From Vitrella brassicaformis (lineage: Eukaryota; Sar; Vitrellaceae): a DNA stretch of 64,000 nt. The stretch covers positions 19,096 to 83,095 of the forward strand of contig CDMY01000447.1 of NCBI GenBank assembly GCA_001179505.1, read 5' to 3'. Both the position numbers and the translations under genes were made by a program. Each line of letters starts with the position of its first letter. Position 1 is the first letter of the stretch. Under the pieces are notes generated by a model, which saw only the letters and a list, made by a program, of their open reading frames with translations, ran no database searches and was not told where the DNA came from. This document shows positions 24,544-35,800 of the stretch, piece after piece.

Positions 24544-26399
24544 TCAACAGCCGCCGTGCCATCTAGCTGTCCTCCAGCCTCCTTCTCTTGGCCTCTCCAC
24601 ACCCTCACCTGACACAGCACAGATAGCCATGACCCACACAAGGAATGCACGTGTGTCGCTCTGATCTGGCTTATCCCCTGCCCCCATCTCACCCTCCTGC
24701 TGCTGCTGCTGGCCATCGCCGTTGCCCTCGCCATCGCCCTCTCCGTCGATGTCGCCCTCCATGTCTGCACACCCAAGACACGCAAAGATACAAGTGGGGG
24801 GCCCAACCACACACACACACACACACACATGTATCCCACTCACCCTCATCGCTGTCGCCGTCTTCCGCACCCTCATCATCATCCTCTGCACACACACACA
24901 CACATCCGAGTAAGACACCTAGCAAGGCGGGCTGGGGGCCACGCACCACTTACCCTCACCACTATCGCCATCGTCGTCATCCGCACTCTCCTCTGCGCAC
25001 CACCACACACACGCCGATTCATCCAACCGACACATCGAGGTGGCCAAGGCGGCCGGCTGCACACTCACCCTCATCAGCGACTTCCTGTTGGTTGACCACC
25101 ATGTCTGCGATGGGCTGCCCCACCAGGCCGCCCACCAGAGGGACGGTAGCGGGCCGGCGGTCCTTGAAGGCAGCCGATGCATCACCCACTGGCGGCTCGG
25201 TGGTGACGACAGCCACACCCACTGCATTCAGCAGAACAACACACGTCAAAGGATGGCTCCATCACCAAAGCATCTCTGATTCCTCACCTGTGTCCATGTT
25301 GGCCTGAGTGGCGAGAGCGATGTACGCGACGAATGGGCCATCGAACGGCGTCAGCAGCAGCTGCCGAAGCTCTCCAGGGGGATCCCTGCCGTCACCTCTG
25401 CCCGCCACGACGGCGGTGCATCGGTTGGGGGGCTGATGGGGCGAGTGGTTGAGGAGGCCGATCAGCACACCGCCGTGGGCATGACTGAGGAGACCAACAC
25501 ATAACAGAGGGAAGAGGCCCTAATGGATGTGTGTGTGCCTGCGTGTGGTGTGTCCTGCCTACCGGTCCACGTCAACCCAAGGCGTCCACCCCCTATTGGC
25601 CACTCCAGGGGTCATAATGATCCTCATGATGAAGGAGGACGCCGAGGCCTCAGTGATCACCCCATCACCCCCCATCATCGGGCGGAGTCGGTATGGGAGT
25701 CGGTCTCTGACGGGGGGATTGTCGTTGATGGTGTGTGTGTGGTATGGGTGGGCGGGGGGGAGGGGCGGGTTGATGTCCAGCTCAAAGCCCGGCTCGTCCT
25801 TGATGGCACGCACACCGCCGCCCGCCTGGTCGAACAGCTCAAAACGGCCCAACTGGCCGCCGAAGTTGACGTGTCTGCCGACCATCTTCCACAGCGCCAA
25901 AACACGCGGCTCAGCCAAATACGCCTGCAACAACAGACACACAACACAGCTATCGAGCCATCCATCCCTCCTCGCCTGTCCCCTCCGTCCCGCCCACCTG
26001 TTTGGTGGTGTGCCTCTGCATGTCCTGCACACTCATGGTGACCGGCAGAGTGCAGAAGCCGCGCTGCACCGCCAACTTCAGCGCGTTCCCCGCCTCGGTC
26101 CACTGCTGCGTATCCACCAGCCAGATGGCCTTCAGCAGCAGAGGGCTCTCCAGCTGAGTGTCGAATGCGATAATGCCGTCGAGCTGTTTGGCCGCCAGGC
26201 AGCGCCCCAGCCGATTGCGGAGGACGGCGGCCGAGAAGTCGATCTGCCTGAGGAATGTCGCTGTGCATCTGAGGATGCCGACCTCCTTGTGTTCGTGGAT
26301 GGCATCTCGCTCCTCGCGATGGATGAAATCTATCGATTCGTTGCCTCTTGCCGGCGGGATGGGCTGCCGGCTGCTGGGTACTGTCACCTCATTTCCCAT
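24544..26399 (-). CDS. F-box-like family protein, copy 1 (function unknown)
   Basis: A minus-strand gene with at least five exons that I do not recognise by name. The first exon (26399-26000) begins MGNEVTVPSS and contains a helical segment (GILRCTATFLRQIDFSAAVL), then ALKLAVQRGFCTLPVTMSVQ. The next exon reads AYLAEPRVLALWKMVGRHVN followed by a beta-rich stretch with FELDINPPLPPAHPYH. Later exons give LLLTPFDGPFVAYIALATQ and VGVAVVTTEPPVG. The tail has small acidic exons rich in Asp/Glu/Gly and a Gln run, ending near 24544. The same order of segments recurs in the gene at 45836-48200, so the two are paralogues. The N-terminal helices resemble an F-box, more clearly in the paralogue, which would suggest a substrate adaptor of an SCF ligase; this is inference. 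The start codon is the first Met of the open exon and may not be the true one. Confidence 0.65.
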
Positions 26400-26914
26400 T
26401 CTCCCATTCGAGAATCCCCAAATCCCTGCCTCGCTGGAAGCGTTTCACGCTGTGAAGCCATTGCAGATTGCGTCGAGGATCTAAGAAGAGGCACATGGCG
26501 TTTCTGTCCACGATGATTAGTTGAGACCATCGCATTCAATTGGGTTCCGTGTCCATCCACACGCACACACGCATCCCAACCAACCCGCCAGCCCATTCCC
26601 ATCCACACAGACGTCAGGCCATATTCACAACAGCCAGCCATGCATCCCCATCCATGGCAGGCAGGCAGGCAGGCAGGCAGGCAGACGGACGGACGTTCTC
26701 ATCGATCCATCGTCATGAAGGGTGCGTTGTGGAAGAGTACATAAGAGTCTTGGGCTCAGACACAAGCATCAGACGATGGCGCGGTGAATCAATGTCGTCA
26801 GCACACCCATTGCGGACCGCTTGCTGAGCGTGCAGACACACACGAACATCACCCCATCACTCACTGCTCATCGACCATGATTTATGTACTGTGGTCGTAG
26901 ATCACCTGCGTGGC
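26400..26914. other. Spacer with GGCA repeat
   Basis: No gene seen. It contains a (GGCA)n tract at about 26655-26684 and CA-rich sequence. It lies between two minus-strand genes and should hold the promoter of the F-box-like gene. Confidence 0.45.
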
Positions 26915-27924
26915 TCAGCTCGGCTCGGGGCAGTTGACGATGCTCAGGGGGATGCTTGAGACGGGGTACGTGAATGGCGGCCCGCGAGGATCGTCCTTGG
27001 CGAAGAAAGAGGTCTTGGGGTAGAAGGCATGGCCGTAGAGGGGCTGTTGGTGCGGCGGGCAGGGCTGCGGGTGCTGCCCGAGGTTGCACGCCAGGTGGAA
27101 GAGGTTGTCGTCTTTGAAGTAGCCGCTCCACTGGTGCAGCTGCTGGCTGTTGAAGGGCCCCTGCACGGTGGACTGCATGTCGATGTAGTACCACACGCTG
27201 GCTCCCATCGAGTACGGCTGCTCGACCTCGCCCCACACATGGCGCCAGCTCTGCCGCACCACCCGCACCGTCACCGGCGACGGCGGGGACGCGTTGTCAT
27301 ACCTCAGGGGCGGCCATGTGTTGGGGCCACATCGGCCGTTCCGGTGGGAATGCTGGCGGCATCCCCATACCCTGGATGGCCATCATGGGCATCGGACCTT
27401 GCTGCAGCCACAGGGAACCACCAATGAGTGCACCGACAAGAACAGGCAAACGTAAACACGTGTGATCAGTGTGTGATCATGACTTGGCCTACCACGACAT
27501 TGTCTGCCGAGTTCCGTGCGAGTGGGAGATGTTGGTCCACAGGACCGCTGGCACCACCGTCATCGTCATCGCCACCAACATCAGTCCCTGGATACGAGCG
27601 AACAAATACGACTTCGCTCTCGTGTGTGCCTCCCCTTCCCCCTCTCTTGTGCTCATCCATACCTATAAATGTCCCCTCGTTGAACTCCGGGATCAGCCAT
27701 TTGTCCCCGGCCATCCTGCTGCGAGCCAGCACCGCTGCCCAGGGACTGCCCCCCACACATTCGGTGCTCCAGAGGGAGATTCCTGCCGATCCGTCGTCGT
27801 ACTTGGCCATCTTGATGTGTGCCGCGAACGGGTCTCCTGCTTTGTCGCCGCAGAGGATGACCCATCGCGACGCGAGGCCGTGGTTGCGGTCGATGACGGT
27901 GTGGCTGTCCCACAGCGGTTTCGG
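26915..27924 (-). CDS. GYF-domain protein (5' end uncertain)
   Basis: The last exon (about 27320-26915) encodes a GYF domain: WYYIDMQSTVQGPFNSQQLH then QWSGYFKDDNLFHLAC, with the aromatic residues and GPF expected for this proline-peptide-binding fold. Before it lies a Met/Pro-rich segment (PMPMMAIQGMGMPP on one reading). After it the protein ends IVNCPEPS, TGA at 26915-26917. Upstream, an exon at 27924-27659 reads PLWDSHTVIDRNHGLASRWV then ILCGDKAGDPFAAHIKMAKY; I do not recognise it. It is in the same frame as the BTB/TLDc gene upstream and separated from it only by a TAG at 27925-27927. It may therefore be the 3' part of that gene, with the TAG as the end of an intron. GYF proteins usually act in splicing or mRNA control; that role is inferred here. 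Confidence 0.5.
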
Positions 27925-30788
27925 CTAGGCCATGAGTGCAGTGATGCGACGACAAGCATCAGACGACACAAGATGCCTCCGGCGAATCACAAAATGCGAC
28001 CCCGGCTCGGCCATCCTGAAGGAAGCGCGAAGGAGAGCAGGAAGAGAGACGACAGGACGCCCTGCCTTGTTGTATTGTCTGTCACGAGAGCTACTGGCAG
28101 CGTACGTACCGAGAAATGACCATACCGCGGAAAGTGTTGCAGGTATATATACCGCGGAAAGTGTTGCAGGTATATATGCTACATTGATAGACGCGAAGAT
28201 GTGACAACATTGTGACTCCCACACGGTTCCACGAGTGCAAGAAGCGTCGTCGAAGCCGCCCGTGCGCCCCGTCATGGTACATGTACCCGAGTCCATCCAC
28301 TCGGTGCCTTGGGGACTCAGGTACCGCGCCCACATGACTGGCCCCTGGTCCGGCAAAGGTGAACATGACGCCATGCCGGCGTCTCTGCGGGCCGCGTGAA
28401 TGAAGAGGCCGTATTGCCGCGCGGCACGGCTAGCGAATACCGCATTGTTGCACACACGCTTTACATCGCTCTCGTCCAACTGGATGGGCAGCTGCTGGAC
28501 ATGGCCGTAGTGTACGGCGAGGTGGATCAGCGCCACACTGCCGGCCCAGTCGCCCCCCAGATCAAGCACGTATTGCAGACGCATCAGCTGACGGGGGCTG
28601 ATTGGCTCGTGCGCCGGGCGGTAGTCGATCACACCGGCGAGGCCCTTCCGCTCGATCAGGCCATCAATCGCCGACCTCACCGCGGCCTCGTCCACGTCCA
28701 CCGCTAACTGCAGACAGACACCAAAAAGGAAATGTCTCACACGGACGCATTCACAGCCATCCCCTTCGCCACCCTGTGGCCTGACCTGATAGACCTCCAG
28801 CCGCCGTGCGGTGAAGGGGCGGCTGCTCCCACTGTCGAGTCTGTGCCGCCCACGACGAACATCGCCGCGCACACCCAGCACCAGGCGACCTCCGGCAATG
28901 GACAGCCTCCGGTCCAAAGCAGCTGCAGCAACACTCACATTCTGATCGGCCACCGGGACCTCCACCTCTTGCAGGGCATGCGCTGCGTGCATCCATCCCC
29001 GATGCACCGAGAATAGGGCAACGGGGCACTTGGTGGTGAGATGGGATGATGGGTCAGCGGGCTTGACGAGCTGCCCGTCGATGTGGCAAGCCACGACGTC
29101 GCCGCTGCCGTCGTCAATGACGAACATCAGACCTCGCGATCCCTCCAGCCGCTTCAACAGCTTCTTGCACGAAATGCCGTGAGCATCACTCCTGCACGCA
29201 GAGTCACACGAACACACACATCAGGGGAGGGAGGGGAGGAATGGTGCGGCAGCGGGATAGCTTACGTGGAAATGCGGCGCAGGTGGGCTGGTTGGTTGTA
29301 GCTGATCATGCGGGCGAGGGCGTGCATATCGTCGTCGGCGAGTATGTGTGGGTAGACGTCGCTCAGCAGGCCGTACATGTCGCACTCGAGCAGCAGCTGG
29401 TCCATCTTGTCACTCGTGGTCGTCGGAGGGGACACTGCGGTGCCGTGCTCGCTGATCATCATCCCTATCTGATGGATCGTGTCTCGCTCAGGCATGATGC
29501 GAAGGCGACGAGCGTAGTCGACGATCCTATGAGTGCAACGGCAAACAGAGGGAGAAATGCAGGTGTCCACTGCCACGGCCCGTGCCGTCCTGTGCTGTTG
29601 ATGTGTGTCATACTCGCTGAAGTGGTAGGCAGATACACACACGACTGGCGCACTGTACCTGTGGATGACAAACACACACACGATGTATGTATTCCCGTTC
29701 CCTGTGAGTGTGTGGGACTGCGGCGGTGGCTGTGCACCTACGCGTCGAATTGGTTGCGCAGGCTGCTGGTGGTCTCCTGAAGAGTCGACTGAGTGGTGCT
29801 GATGACCACATCGGGCCGGCCGCCGCCCGCCGACACTCGGATGGAGCGAACAGACTCATCACCACTCAGCGGCCGCAGGAAGGAACTGACCGCCTGTGTC
29901 ACACGCAGACACACAACCACGGAACCCGTGAAACACCCCAACGCCTTCGCCTGTCGCTCTTACGTTGATCTCGCGCATCACTTGGTAATATCGGGCCTTT
30001 TTCGCGGTCTTCTCACGCGATAGCTCAGCTAGCCTCGCAGCGAAGGTCTGGGCGACCCTCTCCACGACACTCATGAGGCCCTTGAGCTGCTCCGGCAGCT
30101 GCACGGCCGACAGGAAGGGCGAAGGGGTCTCCAGCTGGGGAGGTGCCGGCTCGCCGTACAATGCTGCCGCCGTGTAATGTGAGGGTGGGTCGACGTCTGT
30201 GTGGCCGTCAGCCGCCTCGCCATCTGTTGCCCTAGGGGGCGAGAGCCAGAAGCAGACCCAATCACAGACGCCACCTGCCCACACACAACATAGGACGACC
30301 AGACAGGTGCACTGAAGTGGTGCAAGTGGTGGCGTCGGCTCACCTCTGAAGAGTCCATCTTGTGCCTTCCTTGTCAGCTCTTCCACTTTCTCCTCCCAGC
30401 CCCAGTGACGCACTGCTCTAAGGACCTTCTCGAATGCCCGTGGGTCGGCGTCAATGAAGAATCGGTTGTCATCGTCCGTCGGTAAGCGGTGATCCCACTC
30501 GCCTCCGAACAGCAATGCCATCACCGAGCCCGCCGCACGGGTGAGGTGCTTGCGACGGACAGTGAACGGCCGGCCGCCCACGTTGAGGTCCAGCTGGTCG
30601 TCGCCACAGGCCGCCGAGCCGTCGGATGCGCCGTGAAGACTCAGCAGCTCGTGGACGTCGTACGATGCTGCGATGCGTTTCTGTTCGGCCTCGAGCTCCT
30701 CCAGAAAGGCCACAATCTGTCTGTCCAATGCGCACAGGGCTCCGTGGCGCGAGAGGAGGTTGCGATCAATGGCACTCGGCAGGTCCAT
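27925..30788 (-). CDS. BTB (K-tetra) and TLDc-like domain protein
   Basis: A minus-strand, multi-exon gene starting MDLPSAIDRN at 30788. Exon 1 contains a helix and then a T1/BTB domain: LDLNVGGRPFTVRRKHLTRA, followed by ALLFGGEWDHRLPTDDDNRF and FIDADPRAFEKVLRAVRH. Exon 2 (about 30230-29963) is helical, with VERVAQTFAARLAELSREKT. Further exons give SSFLRPLSGDESVRSIRVSA and a helical part before a TLDc-like region (about 29180-28807: HGISCKKLLKRLEGSRGLMF, then RPFTARRLEVYQV). The next exon (about 28710-28300) has HLAVHYGHVQQLPIQLDESD, resembling the F-box-like family in this window. BTB domains of this type assemble oligomers or bind Cullin-3; TLDc proteins are linked to oxidative stress and V-ATPase control. 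Their combination here is read from sequence, but the function is inferred. The 3' end at TAG 27925 is uncertain. Confidence 0.65.
28122..28175. repeat. 27-bp tandem duplication, in frame
   Basis: Two nearly perfect 27-base units start at 28122 and 28149. Read on the minus strand in the frame of the BTB/TLDc gene they repeat the nine residues YIPATLSAV, so the duplication keeps the frame. Confidence 0.85.
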
Positions 30789-31328
30789 TGCTCTTGGCAA
30801 AGAGGTGTCGGGGGCCGACAGGCAGGGAGGAAGGGCCGCATATATACTGCCTTGTCCAGCCCCCAATGGCCTGGCAAGGTAAGGGGCTGAAAGAGAGGCA
30901 CACACAAGGGAGATGAATCAATGGTTCTGTCGTGGCGTGATTCTCTTACCACTTGGAGTCACGCGTCGATTGAACATTCGCTCTTATTCACAGCGGATGC
31001 CTGCAGCGTCGTTCATGGTTCATCCAAAGGCAAGATCATGACGGAAGTCCAAATCAGTGAGACGTTGTCTACGCCCACCGAGGCTGTTATCGTCCTCCTT
31101 GGTCTTTTCCCTCCTGGTCGTCTAGCGGGGTGTCTAGCGGGGCCTGTCCACACCCCTCTGCTTTTCTCAACACTTTTTCAGGGTTTGGGGTCAGGGTTGT
31201 CCAACCCTCAACCCCAAACCCGGACAGGAGGGAGAGGTGTTACACAGAGTCAACCAGATTTCTGGTTCCTGGTGGTTCTTCTGCTGGTTCTTTGCCGGTT
31301 CGGACGGCGGTGGCGATTGGTTGTGTAG
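30789..31328. promoter_or_regulatory. Divergent intergenic region with foldback
   Basis: This 540-base stretch separates the BTB/TLDc gene (minus) from the pyroglutamyl-peptidase gene (plus) and should hold both promoters. No gene is seen. It contains a 12-base tandem (GTCTAGCGGGGT) near 31122-31141 and the foldback described at 31143-31228. Confidence 0.5.
31143..31228. repeat. Nested inverted repeat, telomere-like arms
   Basis: The arms are GGGTTTGGGGTCAGGGTTG (31181-31199) and, almost directly after, CAACCCTCAACCCCAAACCC (31202-31221). They are complementary apart from one mismatch or bulge. An outer pair, CCTGTCC (31143-31149) and GGACAGG (31222-31228), is also complementary. The arms resemble degenerate telomere-type repeats placed head to head. 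Confidence 0.8.
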
Positions 31329-32410
31329 ATGGGCTCCATCGACGTGCGTCCATCTTCATCTGTGCGTGATGACTCGAGCTCCCCTCCTCTGCTGGTGTAC
31401 GTGACGGGATTCGGTCCATTTAACAACGGTAACACGCCACACACAGCCAGACAACCGACATCAGACAGACAGACAGAGACAGACAGACAGACAGCAAGCA
31501 GACAGACATCAGGAAACACCAGGCAAAACCAACACCCGTCGGTGTCGTGCGTTCGCGGTGTGGTGTGTCTCTCAGTGCCTCAGAACCCCACTGAGACGCT
31601 CATTCGCGAGCTGCCACGCCACCTGGTCAAGCAGCCCCTCCCAGGCGTCGACCTCTGCGGGTGTGAGGTCATCGAGGTCTCGGCAGAGGCGTCCAACGTT
31701 GCCGTGCAGCGCATCCACCAGACCGTCAGGGAGCGGGTTCGCCAGTGCTGCGGCGCGGGCGGCATCACGCACGCCGTGATAGTGCATCTGGGTGTGTACG
31801 CCAGCGACAACACCTACCGGCTGGAGTCCCTGGCGTACAACGAAGCCGCCTTCTCGGTGCCTGACGAGCGGAAGTGGCAGCCACGCTGTGCGACCGTGTG
31901 CGAGGCGGGCGAGAAGCGGCTGGCGTGTCGACTGCCGGTTCACCAGATGAACGAAGACCTCCGGCGCCAGGGCTTCAAGTGCCAGGTGTCGGTCGACGCC
32001 GGGCGGTTCGTGTGCAACTTCCTGTACTACCGCTCTCTGTTTGAGGCCGCCACACACGACACCGACATACCCGTCCTCTTCGTTCACGTGCCCCAATTCT
32101 TCATGTTCGACCTACAGGTAGGTGGGGGGGTCAGGCAGAGTCAGGCACTTAGCAAGCAGCGGCCTGCCTTGCGAATTCCCCTCTCTCTCTCTCTCTCGTT
32201 GTGCGTTGGTTACAGGAGCAGCTGAGCTTCCTGAGCTCGCTGTTTGTGGTGATCAGGCAGCGATGGTGTGAGTGCAAGTGCGAGGGCGGTGCCGAGGCGG
32301 CTGGTGTGCCGGTGCTGCGAATGGACGGCGAGGACGGCATGGCCATGCTGGGCGATGACGACGAAGGGGAGGAGAGGGAGGGCGAAGTCGGGGTGTTGCA
32401 GACTGCGTGA
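31329..32410 (+). CDS. Pyroglutamyl-peptidase I (peptidase C15)
   Basis: A cysteine peptidase that removes N-terminal pyroglutamate from peptides, probably cytosolic. Three exons: the first ends in VYVTGFGPFNN, the second (about 31575-32115) starts VPQNPTET, and the last starts at about 32216. Family signatures are TGFGPF near the N-terminus, the HLGVYASDNTYRLESLAYNE region, the catalytic Cys in DAGRFVCNFLYYRSL and the catalytic His in LFVHVPQF. Intron 1 (about 31429-31573) is rich in GACA repeats. Compared with bacterial enzymes (about 215 residues) this one has a short N-terminal extension and an acidic C-terminal tail (MLGDDDEGEEREGE). The start at 31329 is the first in-frame Met. Confidence 0.9.
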
Positions 32411-32895
32411 AAGATAGAGGGGGGAGGGAGGGAGGGAGGGAGGGAGGGGGCGGAGGGAGGGACTTAAGCAGTGATAATTTTGTTTCAAGGCATGTGTGTG
32501 TGGGTAGGCACATAGCGGTCTGTGTGCGTAGTGTGCAGTGTGTGCTCTTCCTTGTCCGTACGTATCCGTAGGCATGTTCGTACGTCTTTCGTACCTACCT
32601 GCCTACCTGCCCACCTGGCTACCTGCCTACCCGACTCCACTCCATGCTCGCCGAGCCCCTATCTATCTATCGCTGCGTTTGTTTATCTGTTGTACGTATG
32701 TCCGTATGTTTGTATGGTGTATCCATATCATCCCGTGTGTATATGGCATTGCATCTCTAGACATAACCATCCTTTCATACGTACCGACTGAATTGCGTGT
32801 GTGTGTCACGGTTGCTTGAGTACAGATCCGTTTACACCGACCGGGGAGTCTTTTGTTTCAGCGACCTCCCGAATGCTGCATCCACTCGTCCTCCA
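32411..32895. other. Spacer with GGGA repeat
   Basis: No gene seen. A (GGGA)n tract lies at about 32419-32460, followed by T- and CTAC-rich sequence. It separates two plus-strand genes. Confidence 0.5.
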
Positions 32896-35800
32896 ATGAA
32901 CAACAGCTCTGAAGCTCAAGGGCTTCTCAACAACGTCGAGTCGGCATCGCCGACTGCCCCCGACAGCAGCAGGAGGCCAGCCGATGCTGTCGACAGGGGA
33001 GCAGAAGTGAGCGCCACCCGCGGCAAGGAGTGGCCTGGCGGTGGCGATGGACATGATGGTGCGTTCGGTGGCGTGTTTGCACTGAGGGATGGGGATGCCG
33101 TTGTGTATCGGCTGGCTGTGTCGGTCGGCATGCTGCTGCTGGCTGCGTGTGTCGGCATTGCGGGCACGGTGCTGTTTGTGGTTGGGTCATCTGATCCGCC
33201 GACATTGCGAGGGCCAGACAACAACCGGTGCTTCTCTGTAGAGGAATGCCCAATCGAACTGTGAGTGAGAGCACCAGCAGCACAGCACGCGGATGGAATC
33301 ATGGTCAATGGACGCCTGTATCTGCCTGGCTGTCTGCCTGTCTGTGCAGGTACAATCTGCCCGTCGCCATGCCCCTGACGAAGGGCACTCCATTGTCTGT
33401 CAAGTGGACCGTCACGCAGGGCGCGAAGAGCAATGCGAAGGAGTTCCCGAAGGGCAAGGTCTGCCCCGCAGCCCCGCCATCGTCCATCTATGACGACCTG
33501 GGCTCATGCGGCATGCTCAAAGAGGTCACACACACTCATACACACACACGAGGGGATGAGACATCTGCGGCACTGTCCGTGTGTTTTGAATTCAGGGTCA
33601 TCCATACTATCGTTTCAATGAGTTGGGGTATCGATGGGTAGCCCATAGTGAGTGGACGTACACGGCCACTTTCGACTGGCCGGCGTCTTCGGACGCCATC
33701 GCATCGGTGCTGCACAAGAAAAAGAACGGATATGGCAGCTATTCAATGGACGGGATGCTGCTGCTGGAGTTCGAAGGGCTCGACACGCTTGCCACCATCT
33801 ACCTCAATGGGGCGGTGCTGGGCACTTCAGACAACATGTTCAACAAATATACATTCACAGTGGGTGTCCATACGAAACGAAAAGAGGAGCAGTCAATGCC
33901 CGCCACCGCTCAGGTCTGCCTGTGTGCGTGTGTGATTGCAGGTGACTGGCAAGCTGAAGGAGCGCAACAACATAACAATCGCTTTTGCCAACCCCATCGT
34001 CTACGGCAACGACAGGCAGAACGACTACCCATTCAAAGTGCCCGTCACGCAGTTCCCCAACTTTCTCACTGCATCGGAGAACCCCAAAGCCAAATGGCTG
34101 CCATCGCCGGGCGGCCGCAACTTCGTCAGGAAGGCGCAGAGTGACTTTGGCTGGGACTGGGGGCCAGCACTCATCGGTGCCGGCGTGTGGAAGCCCGTCC
34201 ACATTCTGGCGCTGCACGCGGGCCGCATCGACTATGTCTCGCCGCGACAGACATTCGCAAGTGATGGGTCTGTGACACTGCAGCTGGTGGTGGGTGGGCA
34301 GCTGAGGGCGGCATGCCGCACTGGCCCGCTGGCCGTTGAGGGGATTCTGACGCCTCCCGGGGTGAAGGCGGACAAGAAGCACTCAATGGTCACATCTGAA
34401 CAGGTACATACCTCACTAGATGACGCGCATGCATGGGGTGGATGTATGTGTATTTGTGTATTTCGGTGCGGTGCAGGTGATCGGGTACGACACGTCAGGT
34501 GCGGTGTGTCGTGGTCTGGAGAAGCTGACCGGCGGCTACGAGCAGCTGTTCCCCACACAGACGACCCTCACCTTCCACCTCCCCAAACCCACTCTATGGT
34601 GGCCCATCGGATACTCGGACACACCAGGTGGTTCCCTCAGGGATATATCTGCTGCTGGCGTGTGGCTGACGGACTCTCTTCTTGTGTTGTGTGGGTGGTG
34701 TGCAGGTCAGCTGTACCGTTTGGAGGTTCGTCTGCGGGCCGGCACAGCCAGTTCGATGGGCTATATCCTGGACAAGCAGCACAAGCGCGTCGGCATCCGC
34801 AAGGTCCGCCTCATCATGGACCCCTTGTTCGATGTGTCCCACGGGCAGAGCCTTGACAAATGGCCCGCCTGCAAGGCAAGTCATCGACCGGAGAAAAGAG
34901 AGCCGTCAATCATGCGAAGCCGTCGGCTCTTTGTCGCTTTCTGTTGCATGTAGCCTGCCATCGACTGGTATCGCACAATGGAGCCGGGCATGAGCTTCTG
35001 CGACGCGTACAAGAAAGTCAGGTGCGTACATGGACATGCCCTACCGCCATCCATTCATCCATTCATCCATCCATCCATCCATCCTTGCTGAGTGCAGGCA
35101 GGAGGGCTCCGTCTGGGACAACGAGAAGCAGCAGTACTGCCACGACCAGGGCTGCTGCCAGTCGGGAGACTGCAACAAGTGCCCCCCTCAGCTGGAGCAG
35201 TGCACGCCCTCATTCAAAGCCGAGACTTTCTACTTCGAGATCAACGGCCTGCCCGTGTGGGCCAAGGGCGCCAACCTCATTCCATTCTCATCATTCCACT
35301 CGTCCGTCACTGAGAAAGACATGAGACGCGTACTCGGTAAGGTGGGGTGGGAGGGAGGGAGGCAAGGGGCTTGCAGGAGGAGGTCATGTGCGTGTCTCTT
35401 GTGCTCTTATGTTGAACAGATGCCGCGTTGGAGGGCAATCAGAACATGCTGCGTGTGTGGGGCGGAGGTATCTACCCGGTCGACTTCCTATACAACTGGG
35501 CTGACGAGAACGGCGTCATGGTCCGAGAGAGAAGGCCCTCGGCACTCACACCTTCACTCGCTGTCCTTTGTTCAGTTGTGGCAGGAGTTCATGTTTGCGT
35601 GCGGCATGTACCCGACTACCAAAGAGTTCCTCGGCAGCGTGGCCGAAGAGGTACTCACACAAACACCAGACGGGGGTGTGTGCACTGTGTGGGAGAGAGA
35701 TGTGTGTGTGCAGGTCCGTCAGCAGGCCAAGCGTCTGACGCACCATGCGTCTGTGGTGGTGTGGGGCGGGAACAATGAAAACGAATCAGCCATGACATGG

